Origin: Polytrichum commune
Taxonomy: Eukaryota > Streptophyta > Polytrichopsida > Polytrichales > Polytrichaceae
NCBI GenBank assembly: GCA_950295325.1
Contig: OX485806.1
Span: forward strand, 47,241,169 to 47,301,168
DNA length: 60,000 nt
Direction of reading: 5' to 3'
In this document: positions 33,321 through 44,741 of the stretch, piece after piece
Layout: every line of letters starts with the position of its first letter
Position numbering within the stretch: the stretch's first letter is position 1
Translations under genes and position numbers: made by a program
Notes under the pieces: model-generated
What the model was told of the DNA's origin: nothing
The model's database searches: none
The model's input: the letters and a program-made list of their open reading frames with translations, nothing else

Positions 33321-33969
33321 CATGCATGGGAGGTGCATTTTTCTATTATGTGAGCAATGTGGGTATGACTTGTGAATCAAATTACATCCCTATTTATGGT
33401 CTGCAATAAAAGTTGAAATCTTTTGTGCCTTAAACCTGCATACATTTCACGGCTATAATCTAATCGAATTACGAATAATCAATGGAATGTAAGATTGAAT
33501 GTCTATCATATCGAGCATTTGATTGTGAGAAGGTCTTTGTGTATGAGTGAGGCCGTGTAATAATTTGGTTGCAAAAAAATGATGTTTACTTATGATTGAG
33601 AATAGGGAGATGAACCGACTTTATATATATTCTAATAAGCTCTCGAGCATGAGTAAAATATGGCTACTGCACGGTATTGCTAGGACAATGGTTTGCTTTA
33701 TGGAAAAGCAAGGAATCACGAGAGAATATGCAATTGGTCAGGGATCATATCCTGAAGGGACGTAGGCTAGGCGCTAAGCCTAGTGTTTGTACTACATTGT
33801 GTAAGAATTAAAATATTACATCAAAGGGTTACCTAAGTTGCTTGCGGGAATTAACTCCTTGCATTTTGATTATGAAAAAACCAGGGAGTTAATAGCGTAG
33901 CATTATTGTCTGATTACCGAAACGGAGAGGAAGGCCATAATCTGTAGTTATTTTGGTTAAATTCTATTG
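33321..33969. other. AT-rich spacer between pogo-like element and solo LTR
   Basis: No ORF or repeat is recognised here. The last five bases before the solo LTR (33970-33974, TGAGG) are its target duplication. Confidence 0.5.
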
Positions 33970-33974
33970 TGAGG

Positions 33975-36380
33975 TGTGAGCCCCAATCACCCCCACCCTT
34001 CAATTGCGTCCTAGTCTGGGTGGGAGATCATGTGTCACATCCCAAGCCAAACATCCTCATAAGCAAGCACAAATTCAATTCAATTGAAATGGTAGAAGTG
34101 GTGTGTATAACAACCTTTTGCATTTTATTAACTTCAAACAAGCATTCACAAATGCTCAATACCAATTAATGTCCACACAATGGCATCCAATTGAATTCCC
34201 CTCAAGCCCACATCTAATGGCCCTCACCTTCCCTCTTAAGTTTCCCTTCTCACTATTGCCCCCAACCTCCTGTCCTAGCTCTTATCCCTCAGCTACTCAC
34301 CCGCAAGGGCCCCCCTGATCTGTCCTATCCCTCTCAAAAGTGTTGGTAACTTGGTCCTAGCCGAATGTTGGAATGTCCGCAAGGCAAGTGGGGATTCATT
34401 CCGCGGTTCCCCCTAATAGAGCCTTTGGAGCGGTAAACATTTCCTACGCTGCTGGCTTGCAGCTCATTGAGCCTCCCAAGTGGCCACGAATGGAAGGCCC
34501 CACCCCGTCAAGAAGGAAACGGCCGCGGACCAAGCTGATCCCGACCCCACCTCGGAATCACTCACCCTCAGTCCATTGCGAATCCACTTTCAGGACAATT
34601 CCTTCCTATCCTGCCGTCCTCCACCTCCTTCGTCAAGCAGTTGCCTTGCCGCTATACCCCTCTTCCGCTATACCCCTCTTCCGCTTGCCTCACGGTCCCT
34701 GAGGGCTCGAAGCTAATGACACTTCTCCTTCTCCGAAGGAGTTCGGCTCCTCGACAATGTTGCCACACAGTGGTTCACGGCTCAGCGGCGAGGGAGGAAC
34801 CGCCCCTCCTTATTTTCAAGAATTATCTACTTTGCCAAGATGCCGCACTCCGCTTTCCCGCAACTGCTTGATTGCATCCTTAGTTAACCATCTTTTAATC
34901 TCAACTCGTTCGAACAGAGTTTTGCAGGTCCTTCTGCATCCTCCTGATTCAACCACCTAACACGTTTCTCACCTCCACCCTCTCTCACATGGACATCCCC
35001 AGCCCGACTCCTTACCTATTCGGCCCCTCCGTTCCAATTCACTATTCCCCTGATCTAGTTTCAATAATGTAGCTAACTCACAGTTCACTCTCAGAAATCT
35101 TGAGGTTATCCCTTCTTCTTCCCTCCGCCGCTAACAGTAATCCATCAACTACCCAACTAAGAACAACACCTTCCTGGACATCCTAGGATTCTCATGACAC
35201 CCTCCAACCTCGCCCCCTGACCTCATGCATGCCGAAGAAGGGACTCCCATAGCAACTCACGTTGCCCGGATGCTCTACTTGCCGCACTCCACCTTATCTC
35301 ATGAGCTCGACAGGTAGCGGAGATCTCACCGTGGATCGTTCATGGATTCATCCCAGGACTTCCTCCGTCGTTCCCAATGTTGCAGGACAGGGACGAGACC
35401 TCACTCGCGATACCAGCTGACCGGATTCGCCAATCCTTCACCTCCCGCCGCTTGCGCCTTCCATCCCCGGCCCATGAGACAGGGCACCCCAGCAGGAGAT
35501 CCAGTCGAGGCCACCAAGGTAGGGAGGATTCGAGTTCTTGATCTGGGCCGCCTCGGATTCCGATTTCCCTTCCTTTCAACTAGCTCGTTGTCTGCTCCAC
35601 CACACCGTGCATCAAGCACCCACAAGGAGCGATGACAAGCAATGACCACAATGGACAGGGTCCATCGTGTCTGATGCCAATGTTAGTACCGATGTGCAAG
35701 AATCATGAGGAAAGCAAAGGAACGAGAGGTCGGGGTCGGAGGAGGCAGATTCCTCCTCCCATCCAATCACTGGCCCTCCGCTAACTTCCTTCCCTTCCAC
35801 CATCTCGGCTCCGAACCAGAGGTTCCCTCAGCAACCACAAAGCACGAAGAATATCTCAGGTCACCAGTTCCCTAACTCTCCTCCCCTTGCTGGTATGCAT
35901 TGTCTGAGCATTCTCGCTCAGCCTCTGCTCGACTCACATCCCTCTTATCTACCACCGAGCTCTCGTGTGCACTCTCCCTAGGATGAGGCAGCGCCTCGCT
36001 TCTAATGCCCTCTTCTCTCTCTTCTATCGCCTCTCTCCGGAGCAGGGTTTCTGCCTCCTCTCTTCTCTCTCACTTCCTACATGCATAATGAGGCTTCAAC
36101 CTCCTACCTCCCGAGACCCCTCCAAGTTCCTTTTTTTTCTCGCATTGCCTGGCATCTTTTGGGCCGCCCGGAAAGAAAAACGGGTTTGGATTCTTTCCTT
36201 GCCATTTCCTTCCAAGACCCCACTTGCCCACACCCTTCAAGTGGACTTAACTCTTTTTCTTTTTATTCAATTTGCCTTACCACTTCCCAAGGGTAAGGTT
36301 GACCTTATTAAAATTGTTTTCCATCTCTTACCTTTATGGTGAAACTAACAACCATGTGAGCACAATTTTTTGGGCTCGCA
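33975..36380 (-). mobile_element. Solo LTR, family 1 (2406 bp), target duplication TGAGG
   Basis: Plus-strand ends are TGTGAGCCCCAATC (33975) and ...TTGGGCTCGCA (36380), flanked on both sides by TGAGG (33970-33974 and 36381-36385). Orientation is minus, because the TGCGAGCCCAA end corresponds to the LTR start that follows integrase in copies A and B. No internal region is present, so this is a solo LTR left by recombination between two LTRs. It is GC-richer than its surroundings, and the long frames on both strands (for example 34373-34702, 35342-35635, 35965-36342) are compositional. Two markers shared with 37417-38849 and 54601-57166 are the TTGCGTCCTAGTC block near 34002-34020 and the AGCATTCACAAATGCT block near 34140-34156. 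Confidence 0.88.
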
Positions 36381-36385
36381 TGAGG

Positions 36386-37411
36386 ATACGAAGAACTCAA
36401 GGTTATCACGAGTTTGCAAGCCATTTATTGTGGTGCAGTAAAACTATTGGTGCATCCATTCATGATATTTACCGAAGGATAGATTAAGTAGATATCAAGG
36501 GAGTATTACTAGGGCTTAGCAACCTGTAGTTAGACATGGAATTTTTAATGCTATTCTCCGTGCTCGAAGCTTGAATAAAAAAACTCCAAAATCTATAGTT
36601 TTTGTGATATTACCCACATAAACTGTAATTGACTAACTCTCGATAGGAACCGAACTGTCAAAGTGGAAAGGCTATTGACTGCAAAAGGTTCACTACCATT
36701 GCTGTGAAGGATCAATGGACTTGCCAATGGGAGATAAGATGCATATACCATGATAGGTAACACGACACATATTGATAGCTTATGATATTAGAGGAAGACT
36801 CATAATTAATCCTAACTCCAATAATTGAATATCTTAGGCAGTGGTCTTGAGAATTATAAATACCTTCAATTGGTAAATGAGTTGTTTAAAGAATTAAAAG
36901 TGTGAGATTGTAACACTAAGACAAATAAGATAGATTCATCTAGTATGTGGGGAAATGTTACCCACATATATGGTATGGTCTATGAATTCAATTGCACATA
37001 TGATGATTACCTTGGCCAAGACCAGGTATAAGACTATCGTCAGACTTGATAATTAAGATTGAATTTAATTCAAGGAGACTGACAATCCTGAAAGGATGAG
37101 TGCACTGCATTTTATGTTGTACTAAATGGAATTAATTAATGAGATACTATTGACCACGCCGAAGTGCCCTAGGTTGTGGTAAAGAGACAAAAATGGGTTA
37201 CCTCTGCAAGATTATTGACTATGACTGTGCATGTGTTTGCGCACCAAACTTGGTCCAAATTTAAATGAACTCATTGCCAGATCATTGCCTACGAATTTAG
37301 AGTGAGGTGAGTGACTGTCACAAATGCATGTACTGATTTGGAGAGTTTTCCTAAAGTTTTTATCCCTTATCCATAATCCAATTGTTAGTTTTTATCTGAA
37401 ATGAAGTGGAA
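36386..37411. other. Spacer between two solo LTRs, no gene
   Basis: AT-rich sequence without an ORF or repeat I can recognise. The bases TAACC (37412-37416) just before the next solo LTR are its target duplication. Confidence 0.5.
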
Positions 37412-37416
37412 TAACC

Positions 37417-38849
37417 TGTCAGTCACAAACCCCCCACCTTTCTTTGCGTCGTAGTCCAGGTGATGGTGTGCGCCAACATTCAATGTAATAAACTCCTCAC
37501 CCTTAAGTCTAAGTCCAAGATGAATGACTAATCAGTGGGATTGTCACCCTTTCTTTATTTAATCAATCCTCAAGCATTCATAAATGCTTGGGCCTCATAA
37601 CACACAACAAAACTCTATTTAATGCCTATCCTACTTATCCAACTCTAATTCATTCATGCTTCAAGCCCATTCACCTACTGCCCCTAATCCAATGTTGAGC
37701 TACCCTAATTGAAATTCTGGTCCATCAATAGACCGAGCAATTCCACAGTGAGGTTCCTCTCCAACCCCCTGGCCGAGCTGCACACCTGGCTCGGCAGAGG
37801 CTACCAGTCTCTCGGTACCCAGTCCCAACTCCCCGCCACATTCAGACTGTTACCCAAGCATGCTCGTGGAATCCAGCCGCCTCGCCTCTTCGGCCTCTTC
37901 GGCCAAGCCTTGCTCTTCACCCTTCAGTGCTCAGCAAGGTTGCCTGCCGTGCACCTCCAACCGAATCCCTTCTGCACCCACATCTCTCTACCCAACCTGA
38001 ATTTGAACCTCCCTCCTTCCGCAGCATTCTATCTCATAACAGGGACCTTAATTCAGCTCAGATTGAGCAGTTATGGAATTCTCAGTCAAGGGATTCTTCC
38101 CAGTGCACTGAATCCAATGTCCTCTTTGCCGCCAGTCTTCCGAAATTGCCCTGTCATTTAGAATTGAATGCCTTTTCGAGCATCACACCTTCGACTACAA
38201 TTTTAGGTCTGTCTCTTCCCTCCCTTCGAGAGGGAAGAATTCACACCCACACACACCAGCCGCTTCCCCCTCCGATCTGCATTACCTTCTGAGCTTATTG
38301 CAGCCCTCCTGGTTCGTCCAAGGCTTCCCTAGCAACCTCTGCCCATTTCCTCCTCGCCGTGAGCCACATTCTCTTGAACTGCTAGTTGGTCCTCCCGTCG
38401 GCCGTCTCGCTAGTCACCTTCATTTTGAGAGAGAGAGAGAGCTCTGTCGCGGTCGGATGCCCAATTCTCTGTCTCTCTGAGCCCTCGACCGAGAATAACT
38501 AGGGTACAGCAACCCCTGGTCTAACTCGGACAATCCTCACATTTAAATGGTAATAAACCCCTTCTAACTAAACAGCTGCCCCGCCCAACTCAACCCACAA
38601 TCCTGCCTAATTCGGTTACTAAGCCCAATCCATTAAGTTAAGCTTGACCCTATCCTCATAACCACATCCCCCTTAACACACTCTCAATTCATAACCCAAA
38701 CAAAAGCAACACCTCACACTCACTCAATCCAAACTAAAACCCAAAGCTTGCAGTCTTTTTATGTTTTTCAGGGCCAATGTAATTTCAAATCAAATCCTAG
38801 TGAACTTTTAAGGGCTAACAACACATGTGGGCACCATATTGGGCTCACA
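37417..38849 (-). mobile_element. Solo LTR, family 1 (1433 bp), target duplication TAACC
   Basis: Plus-strand ends are TGTCAGTCACAAACC (37417) and ...TATTGGGCTCACA (38849), flanked by TAACC at 37412-37416 and 38850-38854. It shares the TTGCGTCGTAGTC block and the AAGCATTCATAAATGCTT block with the other family-1 LTRs, in the same order, but is about 1 kb shorter than the copy at 33975, so the two differ by internal deletions or insertions. It contains a short GA microsatellite (about 38423-38441). Frames such as 37709-38161 are compositional. Confidence 0.88.
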
Positions 38850-38854
38850 TAACC

Positions 38855-40448
38855 CTATGCTTTCCTTAACAAAATTTGTCAGAGACATCTAGATGATATA
38901 CAAATCACCTTTTAAGTCTTCCTTGATTGTTTCCCTTGATTTGTTGGTAACCAAAAACTAGACTACAAGACACATCTTCGTCAAGCATTTGTACAACAAC
39001 AACAACAACAACATGCCTTAATCATTAGAATATTAATGTTTCATATATCCATACATCATAATTTTTTATTGGCTGACACAAATTTTCAAATTATGTGTAG
39101 ATATATTGTATGTGGTGGCATTCCTATTTTAGGTAAACGACACCCTTGCATTATTTTCAACCCTCTTCAAGCTGTCATTGCAATATTTCTAAGTTTTTTT
39201 TAATGTAAACGACGTGATTTTAACAATAAAACCATTACAACTATCCAAATTGTAATTTCAATATACAAAGTTTATGAAGATGTCAATTTTGTTTGTTTAC
39301 AAAGATGTCAATATTATCTTATGTCTATATCATGCATCATTTCCATTCCCCATTTTTGTAAGTATACATTGAATTTTTTAATTTTTCGATGGCATCCCTT
39401 CGTTTAGGAGATTGCTCTATTTTTTTCACCCTTCCTTTGGGTGCGGATGGGTTTGTAGTGGTTCACAAGAATTTGCTTAGGCTAAAATTTAACTTTCGTC
39501 TTGGTATCATGTATGTGGAAGAAAAATTATTCCATAAGACTGGTGAGTTATACGAGAAAATTTTGATTCAAAAGTCAAAAGTGGACATTGGTTATTTTTT
39601 ATCATTGGGTGCGGCTCGTACAAAGTGATAGGATTGTCTAAATTGGAGATGGATGCATCCACAGTGGTGTTCACAAATGAGTCCATCACAACCACATCAC
39701 AAAACCATAATATTTGCAAAGTTAAATTAGAGGTAGATGATATGATGGTCATTAGTGATTCAAATAAAGATAGCATCCAAGTGGTGGACATTGCACGGAC
39801 TTCATCTTATCCATTTTAATCTCCATGTTCTTTTACTTCTATATTTTTTGTACAAACTCCGTTTGGCAATGACCCCTTTCCCTTACAAGCCACCAAACTT
39901 GAGTATTTTTTAGCATCACATACGTTCCAAAAAACCTCATGTTCACCCTACGTCATCCATATGTAATGCGCATATGTTGGAAACCCTCAAAATCACCAAA
40001 TGTCAAAGAAAATCCAACTTTGAGCTTACAAATATTGACATTGATAACATTGTTATAGATGACGTCTTCTTCCGATGAGGATGTCCTTTTCATTTTGCCA
40101 CCGGTTGAGGCTGCAATTTCATATGCTTATGGCAAGGCGATGGATGGCATGGACAATATTTACAACGGGCATGCCTGGTGCAGTTGGATCAAATTTGGTT
40201 TGATTTTTTTGGAGGTCTTTATGCATTGGTCATCTTCAATGCCTTAACGATTCGTGTGAGTATCTTCCATGAAATGGTGGAGTCCGCAACTCTACCAAAT
40301 GGATTGGTATTACACCCATTCCTTTCATGGTTGGCACAAACCCATTTGAGAAATCTAAGGTCCAATGCAAGGTTTGTCATGTCACTCCCATATGTCTTGA
40401 TATTTTCTATGCAAAAATTACATACTTCCATTCACAATCATCAAACAT
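38855..40448. other. AT-rich DNA with an unidentified open stretch
   Basis: A CAA microsatellite lies at about 38992-39014. Two adjoining frames (39389-39628 and 39625-39819, plus) give about 140 codons of unrecognised sequence. Frames at 40059-40247 and 40178-40489 overlap in different phases. Because they lie just upstream of a transposase-like ORF on the same strand, they may be its decayed N-terminal part. This is inference only. Confidence 0.35.
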
Positions 40449-41240
40449 ATGGGTTCAAAAATATGCATGATAGTCGGTTTCCAAGGTAATTTAAAAATAA
40501 GGTCATTGTGTTCAAAATATCGATGGATTTTGGTGGAAACAATGTCGATGGATCTTGATGGAGGCAAAGTCAATGTGGTGAAACGCATACAGTCTGGAAG
40601 AGACATCAAGAACTTGTGGATCATGTTTGACCATGTGAAGCACTTACAAAAATGGGTTACAATGGCTACAATGGTTACAAAGGTTACAATGTCTTTCGAC
40701 AACAAATATTACAAGGTTCTCACAACAACATGTTGTGATATGCAATCGGAGGATGCATGGGCCCAAACTGTATTATGGGAAATTTTAAATGCTATCATAC
40801 TAAAGAATGATGTTGCAAATGTCAACTTCAAAGGATTCATGGCGGATTGCATCCAAGCAAATTGAATTGCTATGAAGAAGATTTATAGTGATGGTGACCC
40901 ATATGTTCCTCTAAAGAGTTGCAAGCGTACATAACTTTTCCATTGGTCTGCCAATCTAGATAAAATAACACAAAAACACATCTAACCTTCATTGTAGTAT
41001 GAACACAAACAACTTTGTAAAGACTACAAGGACGCCAAGAGTTTGGAGGATGCCAACATCAAATACCATGTAATACGGGCATGGTGGTTGTCATCAAGGG
41101 CAACCACCAAGGAGGACATGTACAACTTGTCAAAATGGTTGGGGCTTTGGCATTATTGATATAGACAATGCAGAATTCACCACAAATCTCAAACAACAAT
41201 CGGAAATGGAAATGGAAGCTCGGACATAAACCGGCCGTAG
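40449..41240 (+). pseudogene. Transposase-like ORF remnant of a plant DNA-element family (MULE-like, tentative)
   Basis: One frame is open from 40449 to 40865 and continues past several stops to about 41240. Conserved-looking blocks are FDHVKHLQKWVTMATMV, YKVLTTTCCDMQSEDAWAQT, NVNFKGFMADCIQAN, YSDGDPYVPLKSCKRT, KDYKDAKSLED and AWWLSSRATTKED. I recall the same order of blocks (CCDMQSED, NFKGFMADSAQANW, FHWTQS, WWLSSGA) in a repeated family of uncharacterised, probably transposase-derived proteins of non-flowering plants. A MULE-type DDE assignment is a guess from the DMQSED and MAD motifs. The first stop (TGA at 40863-40865) replaces the tryptophan expected after QAN, a G-to-A change. The remnant runs directly into an LTR-like region. 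Confidence 0.5.
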
Positions 41241-43453
41241 CGGGAATCAAACCACCTTAGCCGTACGACGGGCCGGTTACCAATTAATATAATAAAATAC
41301 TACGTAAGGTTAATTGGCCATGATTACTAAGCCAATTTAGACTAGTAGGTTATATAGGGGACAAGTAAACATTAGTGAAATAATTAAAAATTAGTAAGTC
41401 ACATAGCAAATCACTTAGGGTTAGTGGGCTTCAAGGTGGCAAGTAATCGCCTAGGCCATATAGGTGAGGCAAATGGAGGTGAAAGTAAATAAGGGCCAAG
41501 AGATGACTTCTTGGTTAGCATTAGGAATCTTCCCATACCTAGATTATACATAGGTAGATTTTAGGCTACAATCTAATACATTTTGAATGTAAAAGAATAC
41601 GAGAATTATATGTGCTCTCTTTGAGGATGTCCAAAAGAGCCATCTTCATCTTCTTAAGAAAATAAGAGATATAAGGATATAGGTGGAAGACACATGTTAG
41701 GCGTTTCCTCCTACTATATAAAGAGTTAGGCTTAAAGTTAGAAGACCCTACCTTATTCACATCGATAGGCTACACGTGAGTTAGGTCCTTTGTCTCCTTT
41801 ACCATTTTGGAATATACGAGCTTCAAGCTCAACCTTCTTCATAGTTATTCAAGGTGACAGCAAAGTAAAATTTTGGCTTAGACATAGTTAAGTTTAATGA
41901 TTGTAAATGCAACTTGAGATGTCCTATAGCAATTCACATGAGGTGAGATATTACATAAGTTAAAGCGAGGTAGCTTATGTAACAAATCATTATTGAAAAA
42001 CTTGACATAGAAATTGAAAGACAATTATGAAAGAGTGGCTTATGGAGTCAAACATATCATGAGGGAATTGGATACTCACATGAGGTGAGAATAGACACGA
42101 TAATGGATAGGAGTTACATCGAAGTGATTATTTAAAAAAAAAATGAGACTTGAAAGGTTCTACGTGCGAGTGTTAACAATTGAAATTGAGAGATTATAGA
42201 TTTAAGAAGATTGGTTGATATATAAGGAAATTCTAAAGAGTAAGAGAAAGAAAGGTAATGAATGCAAAATTATATGCGGACAACTATTGCATGAAAACTA
42301 ACCTTCACATAATTCTTCTCATTTTTTCTATCTCATAATTTTCTTAATACAAGAATGTTGTTTGGTAATTGATAATTTGGAAGAACCATCATTTCATTTA
42401 CAAGTATATTATTATTCTAAAATATAAGCACCTATCACCAAGTATCAGTGAACTTTATATACCTTACAATATTTAAGAAGTTAATGAATCACAATTTGAA
42501 TGTCTTTGGAATATAATACAGAAAGTTATGAACAAGGAATGAAGTGTAATGATTCTTTATTCACTTTGATTTGATTACATGATGATATTACTCTAACCAT
42601 TGATCGGTTATGTTATGACTATGCTATAAATAGAATGAAGTCAATTATATCATATATATATATATATATATCTATATTAAAAATAAAATTTGTTTGATTA
42701 TATTTTTGATTGAGATATATTATGGCTATATAAAAAATAGACTGCATATGAGATAGTGGCGAATCCATAATTGGTTGTGAGATTGACAATTTGAGAAATA
42801 GGAAAAACAAATATTGGAAAGAAACGCAAAACGGTGACTTGGCCGTTTGAAGAAGGATACTTGGCCACTTGAAGAAAAAATTATTTGTTACTCAATACTT
42901 GGCGATTTGAAGAAACTTATGACCATTTGGATACTCGTAGAATTATCATTAAGAGGCTAAACTAAAAATAGATTGTAATTTATATTATTGAGAAACCAAA
43001 GGATACACAAGAAGAAAATGATTATTATAAGAGGAATGATTAAGTTGAGTTAATAACTCAAGGATGCCTACTCAAGAGTTGATAAGAAAATGAAATATTA
43101 GTAGAGGTATTACCACACATGTGAGAGAGGAAATATCTTTTACATAGGAAGAGAGTATCTAACAATCATTTCATTATTGTTAATATACTATCCACATATG
43201 TTTCAACGAAAATAAGTTTCGGTAATGGAAACTAACAATTAAGAGACTAAAGATAAGAGTTGAGAGAGGGAATTTTTTTTTGGAACGGAAGGTAATTTGG
43301 CTACTTACCGAATGTAAAAGAAAAAACAACTGCAAGACAATAATAACGCACAACGTGGAAATTAGGTAGTTTGGTCATCATAATCCGCATGACGTTTTAA
43401 GTCACTACGATACGGTCAACCCTAGGAACAAGTGGAGGTAGTTGAGCTCTACA
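41240..43453 (+). repeat. Putative 5' LTR of a gypsy-like element (copy E)
   Basis: The right border is supported by ...GAGCTCTACA ending at 43453, three bases before a primer binding site. The left border is not defined; I place it where the transposase-like remnant ends. A good TATA box (TATATAAAG, 41715-41723) lies about 0.5 kb in, as expected of an LTR promoter. An AT microsatellite lies at about 42646-42672. No family-1 or family-2 LTR sequence is recognised, so this is a third LTR family. No coding frame is supported. Confidence 0.5.
41715..41723 (+). promoter_or_regulatory. TATA box of the copy E LTR
   Basis: TATATAAAG in an otherwise mixed-composition stretch, on the strand that transcribes the downstream gag. 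No start site can be fixed from sequence alone. Confidence 0.5.
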
Positions 43454-43456
43454 TTT

Positions 43457-43474
43457 TGGCGACCATGCTGGGGA
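43457..43474 (+). other. Primer binding site of copy E, tRNA-Asp type
   Basis: TGGCGACCATGCTGGGGA resembles the tRNA-Asp-complementary site TGGCGCCGTTGCCGGGGA used by Tat/Athila-type gypsy elements, with four differences. It lies three bases after a CA-ending LTR and about 65 bp before the first ATG of the gag region. The minus-strand element at 52760-52777 has a closer match in the same context. Confidence 0.65.
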
Positions 43475-43537
43475 TTTCAACGTGTCTAAGAGAAAAGAAA
43501 AGATTATGGTGATTAAAAAATGAAGAGAAGTGTCAAC

Positions 43538-44576
43538 CATGAGTGAACGAGCTAGAAGCAACGCCGAAGAAACTTTGGACAACTTCAAGAAGAGATTGAA
43601 AAATAAATAAAAAAATCACATTAAATATGTTTTGGCCGTGGGAACATCCGGTTTATAGCAACGACAACAACAACAACAATCATCTAACATGGGCGGATGC
43701 GAGCAAGTTCCAAATTCTAGTGAAAAATATGAATAGACTTTATAATGAACAAGCTTGGAAAGATTTGAAGAGAAGAAGATTAGTTTTACTTATAAATCAA
43801 AGTCTGAACAAAGACTAAAAGAGCCACCGGAAGGGTTACAAACAATTATAATTGCTAAGGTGTGGAACAAAGGAAATGATACCTTGTGGGAGTGCATGCT
43901 TGGAACGACAAAACAAACCGGATACCACTACAACCAAAATGGATTTTTGTATGACCTATAGTATGAAAAATTCATGATTCTTATGTATGAAGGGAGTGAT
44001 GGAGAATAGTCTAGAATGACCATGGATGGTGTAATACAAATAACAAATAGAAAAACAACAGATGGATAGTGTTTCATAGGACCAAGGAATATATCCCGGC
44101 AAGATCAAGAAATCCAATGGACGATTGAAGAGTTGAACTTGAAAGGTTTATTCATACAAGTAGATTATGAACACGAGATCGTGATCACCAAGGAGGCAAA
44201 TCATTGGCCGTGGGAATTTCCTAAGTATGACAAAGAAACTCACACCGAGAGAACGTGGTGAAGCACCTATAGATTTGTAGAACTGATGGTGTCTATGAAC
44301 AAAATTTACGAAAGAAGAACGTGGAAACAATTCAAAGATAGAACCATAAGATTTAGATATAGATTGGAATTGGAGAAGATAATTTTTGAATTAGCGGAAG
44401 AACTACAAATCAATATTGTTTCAAAGCTTTGGAATAACAAACGAAATGGAATGGGAGTTTTTGATGAAGGTGCCACTCAACATCGAGGATTTCACTATGA
44501 ACAAGAAAACCTACTCTACAACTTGTACTTCAAAAAAATCATTGTGCCACGATATGGAGGTATAAGAGAAATATAA
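43538..44576 (+). pseudogene. Copy E gag N-terminal region with a tandemly duplicated domain
   Basis: Open pieces in changing frames encode two copies of one domain. Unit 1 (from 43633): WPWEHPVY, then MNRLYNEQAWKDLK, IIIAKVWNKGNDTLWEC and GYHYNQNGFLYDL. Unit 2 (from 44205): WPWEFPKY, then MNKIYERRTWKQFK, NIVSKLWNNKRNGMGVF and GFHYEQENLLYNLYFKK. The spacing is 572 bp, about 190 codons. I do not recognise the domain. A related pattern (LQRNITNRIWNQEKGYRRV) lies in the N-terminal gag region of the minus-strand element at 51713-52207, so it seems to be a gag-associated domain of this lineage. ATG at 43538 is the first start after the primer site and runs 23 codons before a stop. Several stops and shifts follow. 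Confidence 0.55.
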
Positions 44577-44741
44577 GAAGGAAGACAATCATTCTTTGGC
44601 CAAGGTTAGTGCATGTTGAAGATTCAAGTTAGATTAGATTCAAAATTCCAAGTACATAGTGAACGAATGATGAGTAAGGTGCATCGAGGTGACAGTGCGG
44701 GGAAGCCAGCCTAAGAACCATCTATACTATCAAATCTAGTA

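Noticed and set aside
34373-36342. Several ORFs of 60-125 codons on both strands
   Set aside because: They lie inside a solo LTR with defined ends and target duplication, overlap one another in different frames and have low-complexity Pro/Ser/Arg composition.
37709-38292. ORFs of 150 and 121 codons
   Set aside because: Overlapping frames within the second solo LTR, without motifs.
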